Assembly (NCBI RefSeq): GCF_000378385.1
Contig: NZ_KB899659.1
Location: 1,019,418 to 1,083,417, forward strand
Direction: 5' to 3'
DNA length: 64,000 nt
Source of the DNA: Paenibacillus daejeonensis DSM 15491
GTDB taxonomy: Bacteria; Bacillota; Bacilli; Paenibacillales; Paenibacillaceae
Part shown: positions 17,445 through 28,018 of the stretch, piece by piece
How the letters are laid out: every line of letters starts with the position of its first letter
Position numbering within the stretch: the first letter of the stretch is position 1
Notes under the pieces: generated by a model
Seen by the model: the letters and a program-made list of their open reading frames with translations, nothing else
Databases searched by the model: none
Told to the model about the DNA's origin: nothing
Position numbers and translations under genes: made by a program

Positions 17445-18770
17445 CTACATGTGATAGTAATAAAGGTACAATGCGCTAATGGCAAGGGACAAAAGGGTTA
17501 CAGGCACGCCGATCGCACAGTAACGCCAAAAGGAAACCGGCTTTCCTTCCTTGCCAGCCATCCCTGCGGCCACGATACTTGCTGAGGAGCCGAGTAACGT
17601 TGCATTGCTTCCGAGTCCTGCACCCAGCACCAGTGCCCACCAGCCCCCCGTCCAGCTCTGTGAATCGCTGTTCAGATAATTGCCCATTTCCTCGATAAGG
17701 GGGATCGCTCCCGCGACCAATGCCAAATGATCTGCCGCAATTGAGACCAGGCCAGACGTCCATAGCACCAGCTGCGATGCGACCTTGCCTTCGCCTTCTG
17801 TGATTTGCAGCGCCATGCCTGCCAAGTGATAAATAATGCCTGTTTGCTGCAACGCTCCCACGACTACCAGCAGTCCTGCGATGTAAGCTAGCGCGTTCCA
17901 TTCAATCAGCTGCACCGTTTCCTTGACGCTGCCTGCCGCCCCAGCGACCAGCATGACGACTGCCCCGCCCCATGCCACAGCATAAGGGGGAATACTGAGC
18001 CAGTCATGCAGCAGAAAGCCAGCCGTTGCCGCCGCGAGAACAACCCAGCCTATGACGCGATGCCGATTGTCCTTCGCTTGCTTTGCAGCTACTTTGGCCT
18101 GCTTGAGCAGGTGTTGGCGGTCTTTTTCAGAAACCGTCAGTTTCTTCCGGTACACAAGCATGAGCAGCAGCGTCGCTGCGAGCAGAATGAGCAGCAGCAG
18201 AGGCCCTAGTTCGCTTATGAAGGCAAGGAAAGATAGGTCTGCAGACGAGCCAATCAGTATATTGGCCGTGCTTCCGACGAGTGTAGCGGTACCGCCTATG
18301 TTACTGCTAATAATAATGCCCGCCAAAAACGGAAACACCGGGATGCGTAACAGACTCGCTGTCGATAGCGCAATCGGCACTAGAATTAAAATGGTTCCCA
18401 ACTGGTCAACAATGGCCGACAGCAACGCGCCAGTTAGCATCATTAAGCCAAGCAGCAAGATTGGACGTCCTTGTGCCCATGCGATAATTCTGACGGCTGC
18501 TTGCAAAAAAATTCCACTTCTTCCGAGAAGACCTGTAAGCAGCATCATCCCGGCAAGCAACAGCAAAGCATCCCATACCATAAAGGTGGAGAGTGCCTGA
18601 CCAATCGGCACGATGCCCAGAAATATTAGTAGACAGGCTGCCGCTACAGCAGCCCATGCCCGACTTAGCTTCTCGGTTATTCCAGCAAAGTAGGTGACGC
18701 CAAACAAAATCGCAGCGACAATCCACTGCCAGCCTCCTCCGAGCCATTGATCGGTTGTTGTATACTCCAT
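17445..18770 (-). CDS. SLC13/ArsB-NhaD superfamily permease
   Basis: The 441-residue protein has about 11-12 hydrophobic helices in two halves. Ion-transporter superfamily signatures are the paired regions SNIGGTATLVGSTANILIG in the first half and LGSNATLLGSSASIVAAGMA in the second. These SNxG...GSxAN patterns are typical of SLC13/DASS, ArsB and CitM-like proteins. The substrate (carboxylate, arsenite, Na+/H+ or other) cannot be read from the sequence. ATG 18770 has AGGAGG at 10 bp; the longer frame to 18824 is excluded. The gap of 132 bp to the DUF421 gene holds nothing I can identify. Confidence 0.88.
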   Translation of the reverse strand: MEYTTTDQWLGGGWQWIVAAILFGVTYFAGITEKLSRAWAAVAAACLLIFLGIVPIGQALSTFMVWDALLLLAGMMLLTGLLGRSGIFLQAAVRIIAWAQGRPILLLGLMMLTGALLSAIVDQLGTILILVPIALSTASLLRIPVFPFLAGIIISSNIGGTATLVGSTANILIGSSADLSFLAFISELGPLLLLILLAATLLLMLVYRKKLTVSEKDRQHLLKQAKVAAKQAKDNRHRVIGWVVLAAATAGFLLHDWLSIPPYAVAWGGAVVMLVAGAAGSVKETVQLIEWNALAYIAGLLVVVGALQQTGIIYHLAGMALQITEGEGKVASQLVLWTSGLVSIAADHLALVAGAIPLIEEMGNYLNSDSQSWTGGWWALVLGAGLGSNATLLGSSASIVAAGMAGKEGKPVSFWRYCAIGVPVTLLSLAISALYLYYYHM

Positions 18771-18966
18771 TCGTTGTGTACCTCCTGTTGTAAGCCCCAA
18801 ACCATATAAGTGCGTGTTCAGCAAAGACCCTCATATTATACTAAAGCGGTCGAATTGAAGCCAGCCGTACTAATTTGATCAGCTTGACCATATGCTGTAC
18901 TACGACGTTTGTCCGCTCGCCGCCTGACGACGGACTGCTCTCCTATTCCCTCGGAAAGGAAGTTGC

Positions 18967-19365
18967 ATGATGAATCCTATCAAGCATGTACCCAAAGTCA
19001 AGATTGGCTCACCGCTCCTGGCCGGTTTGATGGTTGCTGCCATTTGGTTGACCGCCTCCGTCTTGCTGCTGTCGCTGCTGCTTCATTTCAGCAGTATGAA
19101 AGAGCAATCGCTACCACAGCTTTCTCTGATCGTTCACAGTCTATGTGCATTAGCCGGTGGTTTTGTCGCTGGTCGGCGCTCTGGTCAAAAAGGCTGGTAT
19201 CATGGCAGCGTGCTTGGCGTCTTCTATGGCCTGCTGGTGCTAATCGCCGGTTTTCTGGCACTGGATTCGTCATTTGGTCTCAACAGTCTGACGCTATTCG
19301 CTCTTACGTTAGCAGCGGGCGGACTTGGCGGGATGGTCGGCATTCATGCTCGAAACGCCAATTAG
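18967..19365 (+). CDS. TIGR04086-family membrane protein (YrzE-like)
   Basis: This 132-residue protein has four predicted helices (about residues 18-40, 50-70, 78-97 and 105-128) and a basic N-terminus. The small, Gly-rich helix pattern (GGFVAGRRSGQKGWYHGSVLG) matches the TIGR04086 family, represented in B. subtilis by YrzE, which is also near spoVB and yajC. The role is unknown. Two ATGs in a row open the gene (18967, 18970); GGAAAGGAAG lies just upstream. A strong terminator follows. Confidence 0.82.
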   Translation: MMNPIKHVPKVKIGSPLLAGLMVAAIWLTASVLLLSLLLHFSSMKEQSLPQLSLIVHSLCALAGGFVAGRRSGQKGWYHGSVLGVFYGLLVLIAGFLALDSSFGLNSLTLFALTLAAGGLGGMVGIHARNAN

Positions 19366-19366
19366 C

Positions 19367-19414
19367 AAAATCGCTTCCGAGGATGATTACCATCTCCGGA
19401 AGCGATTTTTTTTT
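19367..19414 (+). terminator. Terminator between the TIGR04086 gene and mrpG, probably two-way
   Basis: AAAATCGCTTCCG (19367-19379) pairs with CGGAAGCGATTTT (19397-19409), followed by a run of nine Ts on the plus strand. On the minus strand four Ts follow, so it may also end the mrp transcript. Confidence 0.9.
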
Positions 19415-19421
19415 GGTGGTC

Positions 19422-19814
19422 TTAAGCTTGAGATTTTTCGGTTTGCGGCCGGCTCTTGCGTTCCTCGGCAATCGCCATTTTCAGATCGTCGCGGACGCTT
19501 TTTTGCCACATCGGCACACCAGACATATAAGCGGCTCGCTCTATCAAGTGACCAGCAACCGGTGCTGTGATGAACACGAACACAATGCCCAGCAGCATCT
19601 TCGCACTGATAAGTCGCTCAAAAAAAACAAAATACAGAAAACCTCCACCCAACACGCAAAGCACACCTAACGTAGCACTCTTGGTGGCGGCATGCGCTCG
19701 CAAATAAACATCAGGTAAGCGTATCAGCCCAAAGGCGCTTAGAGCGCCTAATATGGCGCCTATGAGGATCAGAATTGCAATGACCGGTTCAGCGATCGTC
19801 TGTACTGTCTCCAT
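19422..19814 (-). CDS. mrpG: Mrp Na+/H+ antiporter subunit G
   Basis: The last gene of the mrp operon; MrpG is a small membrane subunit of the multi-subunit CPA3 antiporter. The 130-residue protein has three helices, with the MnhG signature FGLIRLPDVYLRAHAATKS after the first. A charged tail (EERKSRPQTEKSQA) follows. The start at 19814 overlaps the end of mrpF by 26 bp. Confidence 0.95.
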   Translation of the reverse strand: METVQTIAEPVIAILILIGAILGALSAFGLIRLPDVYLRAHAATKSATLGVLCVLGGGFLYFVFFERLISAKMLLGIVFVFITAPVAGHLIERAAYMSGVPMWQKSVRDDLKMAIAEERKSRPQTEKSQA

Positions 19815-20082
19815 GATCCACCACCACTCCCCTCTGAATAAACTTGGAAAACGCTACAGTGCTTAGAAATGCCAGAATGCCAATTAACAAAATCAATTCC
19901 AAGTAGGCTTGTGTCCGATAAATAATGGATAAAATCGTAACAATCCCTATTAAATTAATGCCAATTGTATCCAGAGCAACGACGCGATCCGGCATTGACG
20001 GCCCTTTAATGACCCGAAACAAACATGTTAAAGTGGCAAGCGAAAGAATAAGCAAAGAGATGTAAAGTGCAACGTCAAGCAT
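19789..20082 (-). CDS. mrpF: Mrp Na+/H+ antiporter subunit F
   Basis: A 97-residue protein with three helices and the MnhF motif RVIKGPSMPDRVVALDTIGIN. It shares one base with the mrpE stop (TAATG arrangement) and overlaps mrpG, so translation is probably coupled. In B. subtilis MrpF has also been linked to cholate efflux; the sequence here says nothing about that. Confidence 0.96.
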   Translation of the reverse strand: MLDVALYISLLILSLATLTCLFRVIKGPSMPDRVVALDTIGINLIGIVTILSIIYRTQAYLELILLIGILAFLSTVAFSKFIQRGVVVDHGDSTDDR

Positions 20083-20558
20083 TATCGCGTCACCTCCAGA
20101 ATTGCTTTTTCAAAAATATCGCGAATTTGTGAAACATACTTCTCTTCGTCTGCCATGTTCATCGCATGCAAATACAAGGTTTGTCGTTCCTTGGAAACCT
20201 CCAAGATCAACGTTCCTGGGGTCAATGTAAGCAAGCAAGCTAGCACCGTTAGCTCCCAATTGCTGCTAAGCTTCGTCTCATATGCGAAGATACCGGGACG
20301 AATCTTAAGCTCCGGTTGGATAATGTGCCGGATCACTACAATACTCGAGAGCACTAACTCCCGTAGAAAGAGCAGCATCAGCTTCACACATTTCCATACC
20401 CGGTACATGTAGTATCGTCCACCGAAAAATCTCCGAAATACAAAGACAAAGCCTGCACCTACAAGAAAGCCGACGATAAAAAAGGAAAAGGTCCATTCAT
20501 TGTGAAGGAACATCCATATAAAAGCGATGATCATATTGATAATAAATTGAAAGGCCAT
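20082..20558 (-). CDS. mrpE: Mrp Na+/H+ antiporter subunit E
   Basis: The 158-residue protein begins with two or three helices (AFQFIINMIIAFIWMFL, then a FFIVGFLVGAGFVFVF segment) and carries the soluble C-terminal MnhE part with LACLLTLTPGTLILEVS. It has the normal family length. It lies 6 bp after mrpD and is coupled to mrpF. Confidence 0.95.
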   Translation of the reverse strand: MAFQFIINMIIAFIWMFLHNEWTFSFFIVGFLVGAGFVFVFRRFFGGRYYMYRVWKCVKLMLLFLRELVLSSIVVIRHIIQPELKIRPGIFAYETKLSSNWELTVLACLLTLTPGTLILEVSKERQTLYLHAMNMADEEKYVSQIRDIFEKAILEVTR

Positions 20559-20564
20559 CGGGAT

Positions 20565-22049
20565 CTACTCCTTTAGCACGGCTTCGATATAGAGCTCAGG
20601 TTTCATGAGCACCTCCGCAGCCATTGATACATACGGGTAAAGCCACTGTGCACAGACGCCAATCAATATTACCAGTAAGCCTAACCCTAAGACAGGTGTG
20701 ACGAGTCCTGCATTTAGTTTGAGCGGCTGCGGGGGCTTCACTCGGTGCAAATTGTCGCTCCAAAACACTTGCAGGAAAACACGGATTAAGGACAACAGGA
20801 CAAGTAGACTCATGAGAAGGCTGATTCCAGTCGTCCAATACCAGCCACCTTCCAGCCCACCTTGTACAATTAACAACTTGCCGATAAAGCCACTCAACGG
20901 AGGCACCCCTACCAAACTGATGGTTGTTAGCAAGAACAGCCATCCAATCAAAGGATACTCTTTAATCATACCACCCATTTTGGACAGTTTATCTGTGCCC
21001 GCAGCAGCGGTAATAATACCGCCGAGTAGAAAGAGTAGCGCTTTGGCCACCATGTCATGCGTAAGGTAATAGATTGCACCCTCAAGTGAGGATTGATTGG
21101 CGATTGCCAAACCAAACACGATAAATCCGACGCCAGCCACAATATTGTAAACTAAAATTCGATTCACATCTCTATAGGCCAGCGCACCGATAACGCCGAG
21201 TAACATAGTCAATGCAGCTAAGATGCCAATGAACGTATGCGTTATGCCAGGATCATGATAAAAAATCAATGTAAACGTTCGGATGATCGCGTAGATCCCT
21301 ACCTTGGTCAGCAATGCGCCGAACAGAGCTGTCACAACTGGCGAAGGAACCGTATAAGACCCAGGAAGCCAGAAAAACAGGAATAATCCGGCTTTCATGC
21401 CAAATACGAAAAGAAAAAGGATAGCAACCAGCGTCATCATGCCACCCTGGCCTGCTTCCGCCACACGTACAGACAGGTGTGCCATATTCAACGTTCCCGT
21501 GACGCCGTATAAATAAGCAATCGAGGTTACGAACATTGCTGAAGAAACAATATTAATTAGCAAATATTTAAGGGATTCGCGCAGCTGGCGCTTCTTACCG
21601 CCCAACACAATCAAAGCGTAAGAAGAAATCAGCATCACTTCGAAACAGACAAAGAGATTAAAGATATCTCCTGTCATAAATGAGCCAATTACGCCAACAA
21701 GAAGGAATTGGTAGAATACATAAAAATAGTGTCGCTCCTTCTCTTCTTCCACCGTTGCAAATGCATATATAAGACATGCAGCACCAATAATGGTCGTCGT
21801 CACTACAAGAATCATAGCAAACATGTCGGCTACGAACACGATGCCGTACGGTGGTGCCCACCCTCCCATATTAAGAGTGAAAATGCCTTTATGATAAACT
21901 TGGTAAGCCAAATATAGTGAAACGGCTACGTTTAGAAATACACTGATTAGGCTAATTACGCGCAGCCATATCCGTTGGTTACGGAAGAAGACAAGCAATG
22001 CTCCCGTCGTCAATGGAATCAACAAAGGTATTATCGTTAGGTTACTCAT
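20565..22049 (-). CDS. mrpD: Mrp Na+/H+ antiporter subunit D
   Basis: MrpD is homologous to the proton-pumping subunits of complex I (NuoL/M/N). The 494-residue protein has about 14 helices; the conserved helix-5 glutamate region NLFVCFEVMLISSYALIVLG and the lysine segment VFGMKAGLFLFFWLPGSYT are visible. The start ATG 22049 overlaps mrpC by 8 bp. It is one of the two large ion-translocating subunits. Confidence 0.96.
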   Translation of the reverse strand: MSNLTIIPLLIPLTTGALLVFFRNQRIWLRVISLISVFLNVAVSLYLAYQVYHKGIFTLNMGGWAPPYGIVFVADMFAMILVVTTTIIGAACLIYAFATVEEEKERHYFYVFYQFLLVGVIGSFMTGDIFNLFVCFEVMLISSYALIVLGGKKRQLRESLKYLLINIVSSAMFVTSIAYLYGVTGTLNMAHLSVRVAEAGQGGMMTLVAILFLFVFGMKAGLFLFFWLPGSYTVPSPVVTALFGALLTKVGIYAIIRTFTLIFYHDPGITHTFIGILAALTMLLGVIGALAYRDVNRILVYNIVAGVGFIVFGLAIANQSSLEGAIYYLTHDMVAKALLFLLGGIITAAAGTDKLSKMGGMIKEYPLIGWLFLLTTISLVGVPPLSGFIGKLLIVQGGLEGGWYWTTGISLLMSLLVLLSLIRVFLQVFWSDNLHRVKPPQPLKLNAGLVTPVLGLGLLVILIGVCAQWLYPYVSMAAEVLMKPELYIEAVLKE

Positions 22050-22380
22050 CGTCTCCTCCCCTTAACTGCTCCATGTCGTCTGTTTTGTTCTCTTGGTAAG
22101 CCCGGTATGCAAGAACGAAGAAAAACGCAGTTACGCCGAAGTTGATGACGATGGAAGTCAAAATAAGCGCTTGTGGTAGCGGATCGACGTATGCACCAAT
22201 ATCTTCGCTCCAAATTGGTGCGACACCCGTCTTCAGTCTCGACATGGTCAACAGCAGTAGATGTACACCATGGGTGAGCAAAGAGGTTCCCAGTATAATC
22301 CGGAGTAGGTTGCGGGAGAGGATCATATACGTTCCAATCATGAACAGTACACCGGTCGTTACGGACATCAGTATTTCCAT
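22042..22380 (-). CDS. mrpC: Mrp Na+/H+ antiporter subunit C
   Basis: A NuoK-like membrane protein of 112 residues with three helices and the conserved segment DPLPQALILTSIVINFGVTA. It lies 2 bp after mrpB and overlaps mrpD. Confidence 0.96.
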   Translation of the reverse strand: MEILMSVTTGVLFMIGTYMILSRNLLRIILGTSLLTHGVHLLLLTMSRLKTGVAPIWSEDIGAYVDPLPQALILTSIVINFGVTAFFFVLAYRAYQENKTDDMEQLRGGDDE

Positions 22381-22382
22381 CG

Positions 22383-22808
22383 TTATCGATCCTCCCCGAT
22401 GGACAGAATAATCGTCATGGTCACGCCCACAACTGCAAGATAGACACCAAGGTCAAAGACCATGGCCGTGGCCAGCTCTACATTCCCCAGGAGGGGTAAA
22501 TCAAAGTAATCATAGGCTTGAGAAAGAAATGGAGCATCAAAAACGAACGAGCCCATGCCAGAAAATATAGCAATCAACATTCCGGTCGCAGTCATATAAT
22601 GGAAATTAACAGGAAGTGCCTGCTTAACCGTTTTTAAATCATAAGACAATGCTAGCAATACTAAAGCGGCAGCGGACATCAGACCACCGATAAATCCCCC
22701 GCCGGGGTTATTGTGCCCGGCTAGAAATAAGAAGGCTGAGAATGTAATAATGATGAACACAGTGACTTGCGAGGTCGTCTGCAAGACGACATCATCGGTT
22801 CGTTTCAT
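22383..22808 (-). CDS. mrpB: Mrp Na+/H+ antiporter subunit B
   Basis: A 141-residue protein with four helices and the MnhB motif AGHNNPGGGFIGGLMSAAAL. It resembles the C-terminal part of MrpA, and lies 1 bp after mrpA. Confidence 0.96.
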   Translation of the reverse strand: MKRTDDVVLQTTSQVTVFIIITFSAFLFLAGHNNPGGGFIGGLMSAAALVLLALSYDLKTVKQALPVNFHYMTATGMLIAIFSGMGSFVFDAPFLSQAYDYFDLPLLGNVELATAMVFDLGVYLAVVGVTMTIILSIGEDR

Positions 22809-22809
22809 A

Positions 22810-25221
22810 TCAGCGCTCCTCCTTTCTTTCGTGAGGGGTACGGTCGCGAACTTTAATCAGAGCGTAAATGGCCAGAGACGCTGCTCCGAGCACCATAATT
22901 TCCAAAAACGTATCAAATCCGCGGAAATCAACAAGAATGACATTGACAATATTCTTGCCACCAGCCGAGCGATAGCTTTCTTCAACGAAATAATTGGAGA
23001 TCGAATCAAACATTTGGTGGTTGGATACTGCGAGCGCAATTAATGTCACCAGTAAACCAACGGAACCGGAAACAATTAACTTGAAAATTCTCATCCCCCG
23101 GGATGACTTCTCCTTCTGCAGCTTGGGCAGATGATAGAAGCAGAGCAGGAACAGAGCAACAGACACCGTTTCTACAATCATCTGTGTCAAGGCAAGGTCC
23201 GGCGCACGGAAGATGATAAAGAACAACGTCACCATGTAGCCTACCGCCCCAACCAGCACAATCGCAGCCATTCTGGATTTGGCCAACGGGACCGCGATAG
23301 CCGCAATGAGAAGAACGATGGTAAGAATCACTTCGTAAATGGACACTTCAGCAAATACCACTTCGCCGTGACGCTCAAACGGATTAATGCGCGTCAGGAA
23401 GTAACCTCCGACGAGGACAAGGAAGACAAATATATAAATCATATAGTGTCTGAGTGAGCCCGTCATATACGTATCGGTGATGATACGCGAAAAGCGTTGC
23501 GACCCTTTCAGCAGAAAATCGTATACTCTCGAGAAGGACAAGCTTCCTGGAAAATAGGAATACAGACGCTGCCAGCGTTTGAGTGTCAGGTAGAGCAAGA
23601 TACCAGCGACCGCTACGCCGATTGTCATCCACAACTCAGGAACAAAACCATGCCACATACTGATGTGCTTGGCTTCCACATTGTCCAGTGTCGGCAAGAT
23701 GGCCTGCATCGCCGGTTCAATAAGCGAGTGCGTCAGCAGGTTCGGGAACAAGCCAAACACAATGACCAGCAATGCTAAGATACCTGGAGGAATCAACAGC
23801 CCAAGCGATGCCTCATGCGGTGGCTCTCCCAGTTCTTCCTTGGGAAAACGGCCGGTAAATGTCTTGAGCAGGATAATCAACGAATAGATAAAGGTAAATA
23901 CGCTGGCCACCCAGGCGACAACCGGGAATAGAATAGACCATGATTGAACGCTGAAGAAATCCATTTCCGCTACCGAAAGCAAAGCGGTAAAGAACATTTC
24001 TTTACTCAGGAAGCCGTTAAATGGCGGCAGCCCCGCCATCGAGAGCGTGCCGATTAATGCAAAAGTAAACGTTACGGGCATGAAGGCCATCAAGCCGCCA
24101 AGCTTGCGAATGTCCCGGGTACCGGTCTCGTGGTCCACGATCCCGACGACCATAAACAACGCGCCCTTGAAAGTTGCATGATTGATCAGATGAAACACGG
24201 CTGTCATGATTGCTGCGGTGTAGAGTGCAATATCCGCTCCTCCGGTATAAAACGAAGCGGAACCCAGACCGAACAAGCACATAATCAAACCGAGCTGACT
24301 GATCGTCGAGTAAGCAAGTATGGCCTTCAGGTCCGTATGCCGTACGGCAGTATACGAGCCCCATAATAGTGTAACCAGTCCGGTTAGCGACACGATCCAG
24401 AACCATAGCGCATCCCCTGCGAAGATCGCACTGAAACGCGCGACAACATAGAGTCCGGCCTTGACCATCGTAGCCGAATGCAGATAAGCGCTGACTGGTG
24501 TCGGTGCTTCCATCGCATCTGGCAACCAGATGTGAAACGGGAACTGGGCTGACTTGGTAAACGCGCCAAGCAACACAAGAATCATCGCCGGAACGAACAT
24601 ATCCTGTCCAGGCAGTGTCGGAGCCAGATCAATGATCTCGCGTATACTGAACGTACCCGTCATCGTATAAAGCAGAATAAAGCCGGTTAACATGGCAAAT
24701 CCGCCGAAGACAGTGATGAGCATCGACTTCAGCGCTCCATAGCGCGAATGATCCCGGTTATACCAGAAGGCAATCAACAGGAACGAGGAAAGACTTGTCA
24801 ATTCCCAGAAGCCATATAGCACGATCAGATTATCGGAGAGTACGACCCCCAGCATCGCGCCCATAAATAGAAGCAAATACATATAAAACCGATGGATGGC
24901 TTCTTTTTCTTTGGAGAGGTAGTAGATGGAGTAGATGACGACAAGCGTCCCTATGCCGGTAATTAATAAGGAGAATAACAATCCCAGTCCATCCAGATAG
25001 GCCGTAATATCAACGCCCAGGGAAGGAATCCAGGAAACCGTGGATTGTATAGCTTCACCCTCTCGGATGGTAGGCATCGAAAGAATAAAATATACAAATG
25101 CCAGTAGCGGAACCGGCAGTACAAACCACCCCGTATGAATTCTTCGGAATAGCTTGTAAAACAGCGGCACGATAGCTGCCGCAACAAAAGGAAGTAAAAT
25201 AACACCATGAAGCATAGACAA
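22810..25221 (-). CDS. mrpA: Mrp Na+/H+ antiporter subunit A
   Basis: The largest subunit (803 residues) is a NuoL-like antiporter module with about 16 helices followed by a C-terminal part that resembles NuoJ and MrpB. Visible signatures are YGFWELTSLSSFLLIAFWYN, the proton-channel region AFTKSAQFPFHIWLPDAMEA with PVSAYLHSATMVKAG, and C-terminal RAPDLALTQMIVETVSVALF. The frame opens with TTG 25221, which has GGGGGTG at 7 bp; the in-frame ATG 25215 is the alternative. It is the first gene of mrpABCDEFG, which exchanges cytoplasmic Na+ for protons and supports alkali and salt tolerance. Confidence 0.96.
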   Translation of the reverse strand: MSMLHGVILLPFVAAAIVPLFYKLFRRIHTGWFVLPVPLLAFVYFILSMPTIREGEAIQSTVSWIPSLGVDITAYLDGLGLLFSLLITGIGTLVVIYSIYYLSKEKEAIHRFYMYLLLFMGAMLGVVLSDNLIVLYGFWELTSLSSFLLIAFWYNRDHSRYGALKSMLITVFGGFAMLTGFILLYTMTGTFSIREIIDLAPTLPGQDMFVPAMILVLLGAFTKSAQFPFHIWLPDAMEAPTPVSAYLHSATMVKAGLYVVARFSAIFAGDALWFWIVSLTGLVTLLWGSYTAVRHTDLKAILAYSTISQLGLIMCLFGLGSASFYTGGADIALYTAAIMTAVFHLINHATFKGALFMVVGIVDHETGTRDIRKLGGLMAFMPVTFTFALIGTLSMAGLPPFNGFLSKEMFFTALLSVAEMDFFSVQSWSILFPVVAWVASVFTFIYSLIILLKTFTGRFPKEELGEPPHEASLGLLIPPGILALLVIVFGLFPNLLTHSLIEPAMQAILPTLDNVEAKHISMWHGFVPELWMTIGVAVAGILLYLTLKRWQRLYSYFPGSLSFSRVYDFLLKGSQRFSRIITDTYMTGSLRHYMIYIFVFLVLVGGYFLTRINPFERHGEVVFAEVSIYEVILTIVLLIAAIAVPLAKSRMAAIVLVGAVGYMVTLFFIIFRAPDLALTQMIVETVSVALFLLCFYHLPKLQKEKSSRGMRIFKLIVSGSVGLLVTLIALAVSNHQMFDSISNYFVEESYRSAGGKNIVNVILVDFRGFDTFLEIMVLGAASLAIYALIKVRDRTPHERKEER

Positions 25222-25264
25222 GCAGCAACACCCCCAAATTGAGTCCCCATGCTAAACTATTAGT

Positions 25265-25280
25265 CGTTCCTATAGGAACG
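25265..25280. promoter_or_regulatory. 16-bp perfect palindrome in the mrp leader
   Basis: CGTTCCTATAGGAACG is a perfect palindrome about 44 bp upstream of mrpA. In RNA it would form a 6-bp stem with a TATA loop; as DNA it could be an operator. Which applies is not shown. The 246-bp gap between mrpA and yajC also holds a small open frame and the yajC terminator. Confidence 0.45.
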
Positions 25281-25327
25281 CGTATACAGCGTGGAATTTT
25301 CAGACTGAACCGCATGAAGCCTTGTCG

Positions 25328-25405
25328 TCAGATGAGTCCGAAAAAAAGCACTTCATCCGTAATACGTATAACTTGCCCATAAGTTTCATTTTTCAGCATG
25401 TACAT
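25328..25405 (-). CDS. Possible 25-residue leader or small protein before mrpA
   Basis: ATG 25405 to TGA 25328 encodes a peptide beginning MYMLKNETYGQVIRITDE and ending VLFFGLI. The composition is protein-like, but the ribosome binding site is weak (TTAGAG) and the frame is short. It could be a real microprotein, a leader peptide or a remnant of a larger gene whose start was lost at the yajC terminator. Confidence is low. Confidence 0.25.
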   Translation of the reverse strand: MYMLKNETYGQVIRITDEVLFFGLI

Positions 25406-25420
25406 CAGACGCTCTAATCT

Positions 25421-25460
25421 AAAAAAACTGCACGACTGGCAGCCGCCACCCGTGCAGTTT
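25421..25460 (-). terminator. Terminator after yajC
   Basis: On the minus strand AAACTGCACG (25460-25451) pairs with CGTGCAGTTT (25434-25425), followed by seven Ts. It lies about 8 bp after the yajC stop and ends the ruv-queA-tgt-yajC run. Confidence 0.92.
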
Positions 25461-25467
25461 CAGATGC

Positions 25468-25773
25468 CTACTCCGTCAACGATGTGCTAGGTTGAGTCAC
25501 TTGATTGATGGAGTCCCGGTTGAACGTAAGCTTCGTCGCATCATTTACCCGAAGCACGACGATATCGTCCGTAATTTCTTGAATGGTTCCATGCAAACCG
25601 CCAATTGTTGTGACTTTATCACCCTTTTTCAATTGCGTGAGCATGAGGTTGCGATCTTTTTGTTTTTTCTGCTGCGGCCGGATCAACAGGAAATAGAAGA
25701 CGGCGAACATTAGAATAAACGGTGCAATCGAAACTAGCAGATTAGCGCCACCTGCTTCTGCAGCGATGAACAT
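25468..25773 (-). CDS. yajC: Preprotein translocase subunit YajC
   Basis: YajC is an accessory of SecDF in the membrane. From ATG 25773 (AAAGGGGGG at good spacing) the protein has 101 residues: one helix (about 12-32, FILMFAVFYFLLIRPQQKKQ) and a small cytoplasmic domain with LKKGDKVTTIGGLHGTI. The longer frame to 25791 is excluded. It follows tgt, a very common arrangement (queA-tgt-yajC). Confidence 0.96.
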   Translation of the reverse strand: MFIAAEAGGANLLVSIAPFILMFAVFYFLLIRPQQKKQKDRNLMLTQLKKGDKVTTIGGLHGTIQEITDDIVVLRVNDATKLTFNRDSINQVTQPSTSLTE

Positions 25774-25787
25774 CGATATCCCCCCTT

Positions 25788-28011
<2,224 letters not shown>

Positions 28012-28018
28012 TCGGCTG

